Below, piece by piece: positions 12,847 to 27,826 of a DNA stretch of 64,000 nt. The stretch is from Ficedula albicollis (taxonomy: Eukaryota; Chordata; Aves; Passeriformes; Muscicapidae). The DNA lies in NCBI RefSeq assembly GCF_000247815.1, contig NC_021681.1, positions 20,773,495 through 20,837,494 on the forward strand. Reading direction: 5' to 3'. The notes under the pieces were generated by a model. It made no database searches, was not told the DNA's origin, and was given only the letters and a program-made list of their open reading frames with translations. Each line of letters begins with the position of its first letter. Position 1 is the stretch's first letter. Both the position numbers and the translations under genes were made by a program.

Positions 12847-14168
12847 TTTAAAAAAAAAAAAGCTTTGTCTCATCAAAGTTGGTGTGGGTTTTCAAAATCT
12901 CTTAAATTTGTCACTTCAGTAAACTGACAGCAAAATGAGTTTGGTCAAGCTATGAGAGTCTGTTTCTCCAATCAAAAAGAATCCTAAAAAGTCCATCAGA
13001 GATGTGCAATTGAGACATTATTTTCTGTCCAGTGTTTGTCAATCTGCAGACTGTATTACAGGGGCAACGAAGCTCAAAACGTTTCAGGTGAGAAAAATCT
13101 CTCCTCTCTCCAGTTACTCTCAACTTGGGCTTCGTACCTGAATAACCTGTGAAAGATACACTTTCAAGAACAACTTACAGGAGAAAACCCCTCCATATTT
13201 AAGAATTAATCCTTTTACAATACAAGATGGAGTTTGAAGTATGGGAGAAAAAGGAAAAAAAAATTCTATAGAAAGGCAGATTTATCTGGAAGAAAAACTT
13301 CCTGATAGGAGGAATTCATAAAGACTTGCCTAGGCAGGTGATAAAATCTCCTAAACTGAAATCTTTTTAGAGAAAAATGTAAGCAAACATCTGTCAAGAA
13401 TGATGCAGATATGGCTGATGCCTCCCTGAGGGAAGGTGCTACATGAGATGACCTCTTAACATCCTTTCCAGACCTAATTTCTAAAAAATTCTCTACTAAC
13501 TAAACTTTTAAAAAAAAAAAAAGCTTTGTCTCATCAAAGTTGGTGTGGGTTTTCAAAATCTCTTAAATTTGTCACTTCAGTAAACTGACAGCAAAATGAG
13601 TTTGGTCAAGCTATGAGAGTCTGTTTCTCCAATCAAAAAGAATCCTAAAAAGTCCATCAGAGATGTGCAATTGAGACATTATTTTCTGTCCAGTGTTTGT
13701 CAATCTGCAGACTGTATTACAGGGGCAACGAAGCTCAAAACGTTTCAGGTGAGAAAAATCTCTCCTCTCTCCAGTTACTCTCAACTTGGGCTTCGTACCT
13801 GAATAACCTGTGAAAGATACACTTTCAAGAACAACTTACAGGAGAAAACCCCTCCATATTTAAGAATTAATCCTTTTACAATACAAGATGGAGTTTGAAG
13901 TATGGGAGAAAAAGGAAAAAAAAATTCTATAGAAAGGCAGATTTATCTGGAAGAAAAACTTCCTGATAGGAGGAATTCATAAAGACTTGCCTAGGCAGGT
14001 GATAAAATCTCCTAAACTGAAATCTTTTTAGAGAAAAATGTAAGCAAACATCTGTCAAGAATGATGCAGATATGGCTGATGCCTCCCTGAGGGAAGGTGC
14101 TACATGAGATGACCTCTTAACATCCTTTCCAGACCTAATTTCTAAAAAATTCTCTACTAACTAAACTT
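12847..14168 (+). repeat. Tandem duplication, period about 661, two near-identical copies
   Basis: Copies at 12847-13507 and 13508-14168 both begin with an A12-A13 run followed by GCTTTGTCTCATCAAAG and end TTCTCTACTAACTAAACTT. Apart from one extra A in the poly-A of the second copy I see no difference. Neither copy contains a gene or recognised transposon. The junction lies at the poly-A run. Confidence 0.96.
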
Positions 14169-14223
14169 GACGAACTATTAACAGAGAAAAAAACACTGTT
14201 GGAGTTAATATTAAAAAATGCTT

Positions 14224-14239
14224 AAAAAAAAAAAAAAAA
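14224..14239 (+). repeat. Poly-A tract, 16 nt
   Basis: Sixteen A follow TGCTT and precede CAACAAAAC. There is no identifiable retroposon body upstream, so I do not call it a retrotransposon tail. Confidence 0.6.
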
Positions 14240-17200
14240 CAACAAAACATTAGAGTTCTTTCCCTCTGCCAGGCATTTATTAACTGCCACTTGTTAAGGA
14301 GGCTGAGGAAAGCAATGTGCACCATGATTTCAAAAGTGAACCATTCAAGACCAATCTCTCCAGTGCACATTTAAAAACCTGGAGATTTCCAGGGCTGATA
14401 GTTAAAGCCTAATCATCCAGGTTTTAAATACTCATGGGCCTGGTGCTGTAGTGACAGTGAAAGAGTGCAGTTCAACTTCATAAAAAAACAATACATTGAA
14501 AGAACCTGGGGATTCTTGCTGGCACTTTCTCTGCTGGATGCCAAACCCTTCGGAGCACAGAACGCTCTCAGGATCTGTGGGAACAACAAATGCTTCAAGG
14601 ATAATTTAAATTTGACATTTTGCTGGTAATGAAATTTAGTTTTATAGCATGAAACTCTTCCAAGAAGCAGAATTCCTTTTTCTCTGCAAGTCTAACAATG
14701 TAGCTGTGCCAGGCCTAGAGCCACTATTAACTTCAGAAAATCCCTAGAGAGCTTACTGTAAAGCGAGGAGGAAAATATGGTAATCAATTATTAAGTTAAT
14801 TTCAGGAGCACAAAAAGAGGCAATCTTTTAAAAGTTTCTGCACAGAAAGCAAGGCCTGAATTCCTACGTCTGCAGTGACAGTGTTTTATATTTTCTTTTT
14901 CAATGCAAGCATAAACCTTGAGCACCAGTTTCCACACTGCTCAGACTGGGACACACTCCTGCAGCCCAGCATTTCACAGCCCTCCATCACTTCATTTACT
15001 GGTACTGACAACATGCTCTGAGACTTCTGAATTTAATAGTAATACTTGTGCACCACACCCCACTCAGTTCTGAGTAAAAAGTACAATTTTATCGTTGTTC
15101 CAGTGACTTTTTTGAAGACTGAAATCAGAGAGTTAGTCACAATGTCGTACTTCTCTAGCCCAAAAATATTGCTTCGCCCACAGCTTCCTCAGCGTTATGC
15201 AAATAGTCTTTTATTTGCATTTCTCTAAGAAGTTTTGTGTTATATGAATCAGCTCTCTGCTAATTTTTGTTTAAATTCCAGATTCAAAGGAAGATTGGAC
15301 AGAACATTGTATTTCATCATTATGTGTTTATTCAAGGCACCTTCTGCCAGGATCAGATAAAAAGTTAACAACTAAAACTGTCTAAAAAGCTTACCGACAG
15401 AATTCATCAAAATAATTCCTTCTATGACCTAAAACACTGTTTTAATGATGTTCCCCCAAAAATAAAGACAAAATAGTCTGACTGAACACTGAGCCATAAT
15501 ATTACGCACCCACTTCTTTGACTTTCTGCTGCATTAATAATACAGCACTATTAGTTTTGAAATATCTGAAGTGAATGGCTCATTAATTTTTCACCTTAAG
15601 CTTAATAGAAATTTGACAAACAGTTTTATGCTGAAAATAGACACTCCAAGCAGGACTTCACAGCATGTGATGGGAATAAATTAGAGCATAAAAGACAGAA
15701 CAGTGTGCGTTTGGTCAAATAAGATGGTTCTGCCTGAAGTGAACAGTTAGTGCAATGCATTCCTGTGAAAGAGGCATTCTTACATTTATCCATTCCCTGT
15801 GCACATTCTGCACTGTCCTTTGTCAGCACTTGATCTTGTGTTAAGCATGACAAACCCAAAGATGTGTAAACTGACATGTCATAGACATTTATGTTATTTG
15901 TGCTTTGAACTTGTGCACAGCTTCCCCCTACCTTTGCTGGTAAATGTTCAACAGCTGTTAGCTCCCACTGGTTGTCCTGCAGCCAGTCACAATGATCTGT
16001 TCCCATTCCTCTGAAAAATCAGGTTATCTGTGGTTTTTCTGGCTTTTATCTAATCAAAGATAGAAGCTGAAAGGAGCTGTGCAGCACCTACAACAGGAAG
16101 GCTCTGGGTACTGAACTCACACCACGACTGCTAATCACCATAATTTTGCTATGCAGCTTCTACTTGATTAAAACTTCAGCAGCTTACAAAGCTGTCCCCA
16201 TGTCCATTTTTAAGACAGACTCTTCTAACTCAAAAAAACAGCCTTCAATTAAGCCTACACATCCCACTTAACCTCTGCACCCACCTGCTCCACTTCACAA
16301 AGTCACTGACATATTTTTTGCCTTCCTAAATTTTCTCTTTGAACAAAGAAACTCATTCTGTTATTTCTAGCTGAAAGTGGATATAGTCAGAATATTGACC
16401 CAGAAAAACTGGTGCTGCTCTGCAAGCAGTTATGAACAGGAAATTCTGGGAAAGCACTTCCCAGATGCTCAAAGTCACATAAAGGTTTTTCTGCATATTA
16501 AATCAGGGACCTCTTCCTCTAACAAAAATGGTGCTGAATACCCCAAGGTGTTTAAAATGGAAGTAAGAATGGATTTTATTAATGGCAAGGAAAAGACCAT
16601 AACTTCAGACTTTCAAATATCAGCAAAAAATAACTGGCACAGAAAAGAGTTGCCAAGAGCAGAACCCGGAGCAGGTGCCTACAGAGCAGAATTGGTAACA
16701 GGCAGTTTCCTGCTATGTCTTTATTCAGTTCTCTATGAATTATCCACTGGAATTGCAGTGTGGAACATATGCCTGTTTTGAAGTGCTTTGCTTCACTAGC
16801 CACCGGTAGAAATATGGAGGAAGAGAAAAACATTAACAACAGCCACGAGAAAGGCCTCTGAAAGCAGCTTTAGAGGCAATGGAGCATGGGATGATGAATC
16901 ACAACAGCACTGTGTGGCAGCCTGCATTTCAGGATGCATGGCCACAAATGGACAGGGGATGCTTAGAACTATGTAGTGATTGGAGATATGGGTGAGGAAG
17001 ATGGCTGTGCCTGTGAAAGGTTTATGAACATTTGCAGAAAATACAGAACTGAGAGGCAGTGAGCATCACCTAGAAGAGAAACAAGCTACTGACAGTTCTC
17101 AGAAAGGATCTAAAAAACGTTTTTCAATTTTGTCTTACCGTTGCTGATAGTTAAAAAGAATTCTTTAAAAACACCTTTTATTAAAAAAATCACATTCTCA

Positions 17201-18896
17201 TGACATTAGGAATTAACAACAAGTTTAAAAGAAAACTGAAGATACGGTACCACCTGTGAAGAACTTCCCAAATACTAATAATAATACATCCACTGACACA
17301 AAAAGAAAACCAGAACCCTACAGAAATTCTGGTTCACTTTACAGAGTATATTCACTGTGTTCTGTTTACATAACATTTTGTCAATGGATTGGATGCAAAT
17401 CTGTGTATGTATTACTCAAGACTGTCTCTTTAAACAGATTTCTGCCATCCTTAAAAATAAACCTAAATATTCTATAGTTAATACAAAAAACCCCAAACCC
17501 TCCAGAACTTGCTGTCATATTTTTCCCTCCCTCACAAGGAAATGTGCTTAAGCACAATGAAAGACAAAAAAAAAATCACTCCCCTCTCTCTCACTGCAAA
17601 TCACTCTTAATGCCTCTTAATATACTTTAAAAATACTGTCACTCTCGTTTCTTTTTAAGATACATAGAATAAAAAGCAACACATGTATTGTGTAAAAGCA
17701 AAACTGCTTTGACACACGGATGCAAAACCATCTCATTAATTTCTCTGCTCCTTTCTGAGCATATTTAATAAAATGGCAAGAATAAAAAGAAAACCAAACA
17801 ACTTTTCACAATACTCTCACCATTTTGAATCCGCCTTTCCACTTAGCTCGTTGTACTGGCTGATAATTAAAATGACATAGAAGTGGCCAAAATAGAGCAA
17901 CATTACATAACATTTCCACACCAACTGCCAGGAAGTAAATTTTTCCCTTTGTAAGTATCCTACAATTGTGTAACCACTAAGTCGTAAAAAGGAAAGTGCA
18001 TTTCTCCACAAATTACAAATAGCTAAAAAATATTTTTATGTTCTACTAACAGTGGAATGTAACAGGGGAGAAAGGACAAGACAATTCTCAGGTTTTCCTG
18101 TGCCTGGCTCACTACTGAACTGAAAGAAACTTTCCACCAACAGACAGAAGGTTTGGCCATGTGACAAAAATTAAAACATTTTAACAGTACTGGTGGGTAT
18201 TTAAAAGCCTTGACTGAAGTCTTATGGGTCACAAGACAAAAAATAAATATCTCTTGATGCTTTAAAAATAAGATTATTTTAAAAAATCCAGTAATCATAA
18301 AATTACATTTCTGCACAACTTACTGTTTGCCATCCACAGTGAATTCAAACCAGCATTTTCAATACTTCAGTATTTAATTTTTGATTCTATACTTGAGGTA
18401 TTCTTGGTAGCAGAACATCTGCTTAGCAACTTCTACTGTCATTAAATTCAAAGCCATAGGTACAACCCACTGTAAGAAATAATCAATGTAGAAATAACCA
18501 ATGATGAGAAGATTGGAAACACTCAGAATCATCAGCCATGTAAAAAGCTGACCACAAACTGCTGCAACCATTTTATCCAAATCCTAATTTGGATAATAAT
18601 TTGATATCTTTTATTTTCCTAAAATATACAGAGGTATTAATCCAGTGGAGTTCAATCCAATTGAAGCAATAGCTCTGATGTTCAGAATAACTGTACAACC
18701 CAAATAATTAAGTACTAGACACATATTAGACACATACTTGGACTTTCCTTTTTTAAAATCTTTATCTTAGGGAAAACTACTTTAGGAATCCTGTACCTGA
18801 AAGCCTATGTGTGAAATGTGCCCGTTTGTTGCTCCTAAAAATATATATTTCCTTGACTATTAGCTATAGGATGTTCTTGAACTGAAACCTGGGAGC

Positions 18897-19529
<633 letters not shown>

Positions 19530-19653
19530 GAGGCAACACAAATCAAACTGATGAACTAAGCTTGGCAGAGGTGGCTTTTTAAACTGATATATTACAGGAC
19601 ATTTTCAATTCAAGTGCCAAGAACATTATGGAATTTGTTATCAGTTCCATCAG

Positions 19654-19806
<153 letters not shown>

Positions 19807-20914
19807 TTCTCTCCCTCCTGATCCAGGCAGCCAAGGCAGAGAACCCTGCAAGGGAGTGGGACCATGGAGTCACAGCAGCAAGGAGAGCACACAGCACCTC
19901 CTGCATGAATTATGTTTTCTGTTAACCACTTCCAGAAATAAGTTACTTCTGGCACATTAACAGGCTGGTCTTGGAGCTTGTTCCCTCATGAACTAAACCT
20001 TGGTGATGGCCACCACAGATGGAAAAACAACAGGTGTGGAAATGAGACTCTGATAGAGATTTCCTTTCCTCCAGTGATGATGGAGAATAGATATAAATAA
20101 TAAATAAATATAGTAGAATAAGGGTCCTTCTATATGCAAAATAGGTTTGCAGCTGCCAGAACACACATCAGGTAACAAATACCATCCTTGTTCTGATTAT
20201 GAACAAGCACAGGTTCCTGTTTACTCACAATAATGAGATTTATTGTTATTAAAAATAGTAAAAGCCCTAGAGCGCTCTGCAAGGAATGGAATGGAGATAG
20301 AAAATCTGTAAGAAAACACTGAAAGTGACAGGTTTAGGATGACAATTATTTTGTTTATAGCATGTAGTAAACATTGCAATGACTCACAATCACATGCTGT
20401 CTGTGTATATTTGAAGGACGACATGAAATAAAATTGCATATGTTATCTGTGCTACAGGATGCTTTTCTTAAAGTAATAAACATCTCTGATGCATTCTTCC
20501 AGATTTGTTTGACACCACTGAAAGCCACATTTTGGCTTCACCACAGTTGAATTGTGCCAGCACAGTTGTTTCAGGAGTCATATAGGGAACTAGATCAGCT
20601 CACTTTAAAAATCAGTGCTCTGAAATAAATGAGCAGAGTAAGAGGTTACCTGGGATGAGGAGATGGAAGGCATGGCAGGAATTCCTCCACTCAACCCAAA
20701 GCCTTCTATTCTCAAGCCACAATTCCAGGGAATACCCATGTCCTCCAGGACCCAAAGTCATTCCCAGACACAGAATGACACTTAGATATGCACGTCAATT
20801 CAAAAGCTTCTCACAGATGTAAAAAAAAAAAAAAATTGAAAAATCTTTATATTATCATTTTCCTCTAATTTTTTAAAAGAATTATAGCATACTCAGAAAA
20901 AAAAACAATTTAAA

Positions 20915-22956
20915 AAAAGAAAGCCTCTAATATTCTGGCTGGAAATGATAAATAATTAATATGCATCTGCTGTTTTAGCAGTTTAAAGAAGCTGCAGTGT
21001 TAATTTTACTTGCATGATATTAATGTCAAAAAATTTGTACAAGAAGATAAATCTACTAATAATACATGTCTAGCAATGCAAAATATGTTAATATCATTTA
21101 GCTTTGTTTTGGTGGAGCGTGCAGTTAGAACTGCAGTGATGCTAATTTTCACATTAAATTCTGACTATATGTATCAAAGGCATACAAGAAGTTTAAAAAG
21201 CAATATTCTCTATCTGCTTTTATCTTATTCTAAAGGGCTTTCACCCAATCAAAAGAAATACAGAGAAGAATCAGTGGTTTTAAAAAGTGAGATTGCAATG
21301 GAAGGGTTCCAAGTCCTCAGTTCATCTTTATTCATCATTCACACTCAAGATCAGATAAAGTAGATATATGTGGTCATGTACCAGTAATAATTTGATTAAA
21401 ATTACTGAAGAAAAAGAAATATCCTGGTAAATCAATCTCAAATGACAGTTTTCTGAAATGAAGATACAGGTGTTGTCAAGACCCCTATTAATCCTGCTGA
21501 TAGTACAGAGAGGACAAAGAGCTATGCCCAGAAATTCCTAAAATTCTGAATCTCTGGAAATCCCTGTAACACATATTGGTTTATTTCTTGGATTACAGAA
21601 CAGAGACAAACAAACCATAATCTATTTGCAGCGCTCCTCAGAGATATAAACACTGGTATTTAATTTCCTTAATAACTTGCTCATGTATTTGCAATGTTTT
21701 ATTATGCTCATGCTGACTCGTGCTACTGCTGGATTCAGCTTCAGAAGCAGATTACAAACACCCAGGAGAACTGGATTTTATTTTGTGCACAACAGCACAT
21801 TTTCTGTGAATATTCATTCCAAACTCCAAACAGAGTCCTTGGCCCTAAATGATTTCTGAACCATCTCTTGCAAGGAGCTTTGCATCCTCAAATGAGCTTG
21901 TGTAACCTGAGATGAGCATGAAAAATTAATCATTTAAAAGAAAGCCTCTAATATTCTGGCTGGAAATGATAAATAATTAATATGCATCTGCTGTTTTAGC
22001 AGTTTAAAGAAGCTGCAGTGTTAATTTTACTTGCATGATATTAATGTCAAAAAATTTGTACAAGAAGATAAATCTACTAATAATACATGTCTAGCAATGC
22101 AAAATATGTTAATATCATTTAGCTTTGTTTTGGTGGAGCATGCAGTTAGAACTGCAGTGATGCTAATTTTCACATTAAATTCTGACTATATGTATCAAAG
22201 GCATACAAGAAGTTTAAAAAGCAATATTCTCTATCTGCTTTTATCTTATTCTAAAGGGCTTTCACCCAATCAAAAGAAATACAGAGAAGAATCAGTGGTT
22301 TTAAAAAGTGAGATTGCAATGGAAGGGTTCCAAGTCCTCAGTTCATCTTTATTCATCATTCACACTCAAGATCAGATAAAGTAGATATATGTGGTCATGT
22401 ACCAGTAATAATTTGATTAAAATTACTGAAGAAAAAGAAATATCCTGGTAAATCAATCTCAAATGACAGTTTTCTGAAATGAAGATACAGGTGTTGTCAA
22501 GACCCCTATTAATCCTGCTGATAGTACAGAGAGGACAAAGAGCTATGCCCAGAAATTCCTAAAATTCTGAATCTCTGGAAATCCCTGTAACACATATTGG
22601 TTTATTTCTTGGATTACAGAACAGAGACAAACAAACCATAATCTATTTGCAGCGCTCCTCAGAGATATAAACACTGGTATTTAATTTCCTTAATAACTTG
22701 CTCATGTATTTGCAATGTTTTATTATGCTCATGCTGACTCGTGCTACTGCTGGATTCAGCTTCAGAAGCAGATTACAAACACCCAGGAGAACTGGATTTT
22801 ATTTTGTGCACAACAGCACATTTTCTGTGAATATTCATTCCAAACTCCAAACAGAGTCCTTGGCCCTAAATGATTTCTGAACCATCTCTTGCAAGGAGCT
22901 TTGCATCCTCAAATGAGCTTGTGTAACCTGAGATGAGCATGAAAAATTAATCATTT
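20915..22956 (+). repeat. Tandem duplication, period 1021, two near-identical copies
   Basis: Copies at 20915-21935 and 21936-22956 both start around AAAAGAAAGCCTCTAATATT and end AAAAATTAATCATTT. I find one difference, G at 21119 versus A at 22140, in a CpG context. Both copies carry the same chance ORFs (117 and 60 codons); the mismatch would change Arg to His. The repeated ORFs follow from the DNA duplication and are not evidence of coding. Confidence 0.97.
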
Positions 22957-24315
22957 TGTTCAAATAACAGAGCTGAGGAGCTGGTTAACGTTTAGGTTAA
23001 ATTGTCCTTGAATTTCAGAGAGTTTGAGTCAGGAAGATCAGAAGAAAAGAAAATTTGTACAAAAATAATGCAATGCTTGAAAAAAAATTCCTTGTAGAAG
23101 AAGGGTAGAGCAGCAGCATCATTTCAGAAGATTGCATTTCAGGCCATGTTTTAAATTATGAGTCAGTGATAAATATATATTCCTACACCTAATTTTAAAA
23201 AATTGTACCTAGGATTGTTTTTCAAATTAAATAATAAGAAAAACATTTCCACAAACACGATGGAGAATATTGCAAATTACAGCTAGTAAAATTCAGCAGA
23301 AAAGTATATCGCAATTTGAATTGTTACTTAAAACTAATTTTAAAAAATGTCGCCAAGGTTTGTTTCTGGGGAGAAATAAATATTTTTTGTTAGCTTATAT
23401 TCATATATAAAATAATGCAGGAGGCGTCTGTTACTGGTGTTTGGGATCTCAGGTTTTCAAACAGAGGATGACCTGCAAAAGACCAAATGCTAGAACAGAA
23501 TAAAAAGCTTGGATAGACAAAGAAGAAAATATAGTGCTATAATTATGAAAAATGAACATGGAAAACAATAGGAGCTTTGTGGACCAAAACCAAATTATTG
23601 AAAAATAGGAATCATGTCCTAATTTTTTTTCTGCCTCTACATGTGTTATTTTGCAGAAATACCACATTTCAGAAGCAAAATATTAGCAGGGAATTTCCAC
23701 AGTTTTTTTCCCATTCTCTAGGCAGACCCAAAGCATTGTTTATAATGAACACAAATGTGTTACCCTGACTCACTTGACATCCCTTCTCCTTTAAAGAGGA
23801 ATAAAAAGGCCAGACTCTCTACAGCTCCCTCAGAGAACAATCCCTTCCTAGCCCAGGTCTTGCCACAGGATTCCAAGAACACTGAACCATCCTTTGTTCC
23901 TTCCCACAGTGTTAAATGTGCAGAGCTCGCTCAGGTCACAGCCACAGCAGGAAATCCATTCCCCTATTTTTTTCCTATTTCTACAAAGAGATTCTTTTGG
24001 GTCATAAGAATCCCAAAAGAGCCGTGGAGAGGAAATCAATGACTTCATTTTGAGCATTACCCTGAAGTTTAATGAAACTTAAATGATACCCAGAACAACA
24101 CAAAATTTACAAGGACAGAAATGTCTATGCAAATCTTGCTCTTCATAACAACTGCACCTTAGCTAAACCACTGAACACAATTCTATTCTCAATTTATTTG
24201 TTGTTATAAAATGTGTGGTACTGAAATACAGTGAGTACTAGCAAAGAGTCTGCAGCAAGTAAATTGTTTTCACAAGCTGAAGTCCTGGCTCTTCCTTAAA
24301 AACATGCAGGCCCAC

Positions 24316-24458
24316 GGAAGATAAATCAAACTATGTGCAAAAACTCTACCAAGAAGTAGACCTGCTTATTCTAAAGGTTAGTATTGGAAGATACATAAAT
24401 CAAACTATGTGCAAAAACTCTACCATGAAGTAGACCTGCTTATTCTAAAGGTTAGTAT
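24316..24458 (+). repeat. Tandem duplication, about 70-74 bp units
   Basis: Copies at 24316-24384 and 24386-24458 share GGAAGATA and TAAATCAAACTATGTGCAAA through to CTAAAGGTTAGTAT. They differ by one base and a 4-base insertion in the second copy. Confidence 0.92.
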
Positions 24459-24820
24459 CAAGCACAACATTCCTTGTTTCATTTATTCATCAATTCATAC
24501 AGGTATTTGCAGTGGTGGTATCTTGACAACTTCACAAATGTGGACAGTACTAATAAACATCATCCCTTTCAACAGCTTACTATTAAAATTTATTCTGCTC
24601 TGACATCTCCAAGGCCTACATCTGTCTCTGAAGAATGGGACCTCAAGGTTTCAAAGATCCAGAGCATCTACATTTATCAAGAAGACTCTTGACATGTCTG
24701 AAGTCAGATGTACAGAAATAGAACTGAATTGTCTAAGTATTCGGGACTCATAATTTGTGTGTGTGTGTGTCTGGGTATTATGGTAAAACTATCTCAAAAG
24801 GCTTCTGGTTCAATAATTAT

Positions 24821-25037
24821 TTGGACATCAGGAGGAATTTCTTCACAGAAAGGGTGGTCAGACCCTGGAAGGGGGTGCCCAGAGTGGTGGTGGGGTCACC
24901 ATCCCTGGATTTGTCCCAGAATTGCCTGGACGTGTCCTTCAGTGCCCTGGTTTAGTTGGCAAGGTCATGGTGAGTGGTCAGAGTTGGACTCCATGATCCT
25001 GGAGGTCTCTTCAAGCCTAACTGGTCCTGTGACTCTG
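24821..25037 (+). mobile_element. CR1 LINE, 3' end fragment
   Basis: The segment opens TTGGACATCAGGAGGAATTT and continues with CTTCACAGAAAGGGTGGTCAG. It then passes through the typical GGAGTCACCATCCCTGG-like and TTGGACTCCATGATCCTGG blocks. It ends in a degenerate copy of the octamer-type terminal repeat (GTCCTGTGACTCTG), as avian CR1 elements do. It is 5'-truncated, the usual state of CR1 copies. The overlapping 212-codon ORF at 24708-25346 has no reverse transcriptase content and is not a gene. Confidence 0.92.
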
Positions 25038-27775
25038 AACCCAGGCAGTGATGACAGACCCTACACAGACTATTATGGCCTGCAAGCACAGGGACGTGCT
25101 CACACACACCCCAACCCCGTGTCACATCATCCAGGGAGCCCTCGGCTGCCAGGGACGTGTTTCTGGAGAGCTCAGTCTGGGCACATCAATCTCACCTGCC
25201 AGCAGAGCCCAGATGTGCTGCTGATGTTTGCATTAACACAAACCTCACCAACATGTTTTGCAATGAGGAAGGCACAGCACCACCCTCCTACATCACTTAA
25301 TCATTACTGGAAAGGTCATTCAGCACTTGTGTTTAAACATGTTTGATAATCTAGCCCTCCATGCTATGTTCTATTTACTGTCATAATTCAGTTCCATGGT
25401 CTTCCTTACCTGAAGTTACTCAAAGACACTCAAATCTGGTGAGCCACCACCCCAGCTCTACTGCAAGTAGTAGATGCTCACAACTCCATCACATTGATAG
25501 CTAAAAGCCCCAAGAAATAGACAGAAATATGGTTCACTGAAAGAAATACAAATGAAAAGAACACATGGTCTGTCGCAACAACACGAGTTAAAGAAGTTAT
25601 TTTCATAAAAGGAATGTGTCACAAGTAATCATCACTTCCATTTCATTTCGTCTCCTTTTCAGTACTGGTGGAAATAAATAGATGCCACATTTGTAAATTC
25701 AATTGGCACTGTTTTGTTGAAGTGACAGATGATTCATGTTGTGATTGCCTCTACACCATGTAGCACCATTCTTTATTGTCACAGGTACTGTATTTCATGC
25801 AAGACTGCAAACTAACATTTGCAGCTTTATAATAAACTATTTCCTGTCAATAGTGCTGTAAGAAAGTTGCAATTTGCCCTCAAGTATCTGATTTCTGCTC
25901 AGAAACAAGTATTTAAAGCCACTTAAAGATCAAATATGATTTTCCCATGCAGTCAACGCTTCATTCTCAAACCTGGTGCACAAGGGCACTTCAGTCAGGG
26001 AGACAGAGGAGGCTCTGAAGTTGAGTTGTCCATCACTGCTCATTTTATGGCAAAAAATTCAAGTACCCCTTTACACAGTATCAGGCTACCAACTTCACTG
26101 CCTGCAGCTCAACAGCAGTAGACAAGTCTAATATTTAAGTAATAACAGATCAGAGGGCAAAAAAGACTTAGGCTGTAAGTAGAATTGATCTTTTCTACCT
26201 TGCTTTTACTCCATTTGTGGCTTTTGCACAAAGAGCAATACAATAATTACATGGAAAAGGTATTTAATGTTGTGAAACAAGCAAAAATTTATTTCATGAG
26301 AAAGCATGAGGCATTGCTTTGCTACAACTCTATTTTAATTAAAACTAAATTTTCTTCAATTTCAGTTTAATCTTGTTAAGCAATTCAGAGTCCTGTTTAT
26401 CTCTAAAAATGAAGTGAAACTGTAGCTCAGAATGAAGCATGGAGAGGGTGCTTGAAAGATGTTCCATTACTTTCCTGAGTCACAGTCACCAGTGCTGAGT
26501 GACAGCTGCTGAGAAGATGATAAATACATTTAAATAAGTAGACACATATATGTATAAAGGACTGGTGCTTGCACTGATTTGATAGAAAACACAGAAATGA
26601 AGGAAACTACTTCTTTAAAAAAAAAACCAGCCCCTTACTTGATTAATTTCTCACAAAAATCCAATCCTATCTATGAGTAGGATTGAAAAAGTGGCACTGA
26701 CTCTTGGAAAGTATTAATGGGCTAAGAGAAAACACAGAAAAAGGAAACCTAAAACAATCAATCACCCTAATTATTTAATATATTAATATGAATTCGCTAC
26801 AGGCTATTATTTATCTTCCTTACAGAATGCTGTTGTACGTATAATTAGATAGTATTAGACCTGTATTGATGAAACTTCATGTATCTATAAACTTATATAA
26901 TTTAATGACAAAATTAGATTTTTTTATGTATGCAAATTTGTTTAAATAATAATTTTCCCATCAGAGCTTATTGAGCAGAATAAGGTATGGCTTTAGATTA
27001 ATTGGTTTAATTATGCTTTCTTTTAAATGTATTCAATACTTTCCTGTCTCCTACTCTACGTAAGTAAATATTTCAAATTTTGCTAGTTAACCTCCAGTGT
27101 AAGTGTGTTCAATCTATGAAAAGTTGAGTTTTTCTAACACTGCTTAGAAACACCCTAAAATTAAACAATTTTCTTCTGTTCCTAGAAAGTCAACACAACC
27201 CACATCTCTGTAAGTAACCACCAATATAATTCAATTACTGTTGTGTTTTTTTCAATCCTTAACTTGAAGTCCTTTGCATTGATGAGCTCTTTAGGCTCTG
27301 CATGGAGCCACATTTTTCAAGCTGAAACTAAAAACGTGTTCCATTAAGGATACATATCTCATGACAAGGGTTGATATTATAAAGTCATTCCACTTAGATC
27401 AAAAGCTTCTTAAAATCATCTTCTGCAATGTTACCCAGAGGTTTTGGAATAAATTTGTGGGGTTTTTTTGACAAGTATTGGCCACGTTCAGTGTGTGTGG
27501 AACTTGCATTAGGAACCTCAGTAGACAAAGGTTCTGCTTCCCCTGAAGTATTTCCAGAGGGAATTCATTGAGACAAAGGAGAAAATGAAACTTATTTAAC
27601 TCCACACTCAGGGCAGCTCCTGAAGGACATAACTGCTGTGGAAGAATTCCTGCAAGGCAATTAAGTCTATAGTGCATCCCCCTAACCCATTTCTTAACCA
27701 TAAACACACTGAGATACACAGATGGCACCTTTTGCACAACCTGCCAGAAACCTCTTTGTCCCCTGCAGCAGAAAC

Positions 27776-27826
27776 TATTTCTATTTTTATTATTTTATAT
27801 GTTATATATTATATATTTTTATTATG
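27776..27826 (+). repeat. AT-rich low-complexity tract
   Basis: Interleaved TTTTTATTATTTTATATG and TTATATATTATATATTTTTA make a nearly pure A/T stretch of about 50 bases with no recognisable origin. Confidence 0.7.

Noticed and set aside
16377..16781. 134-codon plus-strand ORF without simple repeats
   Set aside because: No recognisable domain, wrong strand for the host gene, no splice context; a run this long is plausible by chance in 64 kb and six frames.
21010..22384. Two nearly identical 117-codon ORFs
   Set aside because: They lie in the 1021-bp duplication; identity reflects the DNA copy. The one difference changes an amino acid, codon use is not coding-like, and there are no splice sites or family motifs.
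24708..25346. 212-codon plus-strand ORF
   Set aside because: It runs through the non-coding 3' region of a CR1 element.
26662..26685. Perfect 8-bp inverted repeat CAATCCTA / TAGGATTG
   Set aside because: Too short to distinguish from chance in 64 kb; no U tract or other RNA-gene feature.
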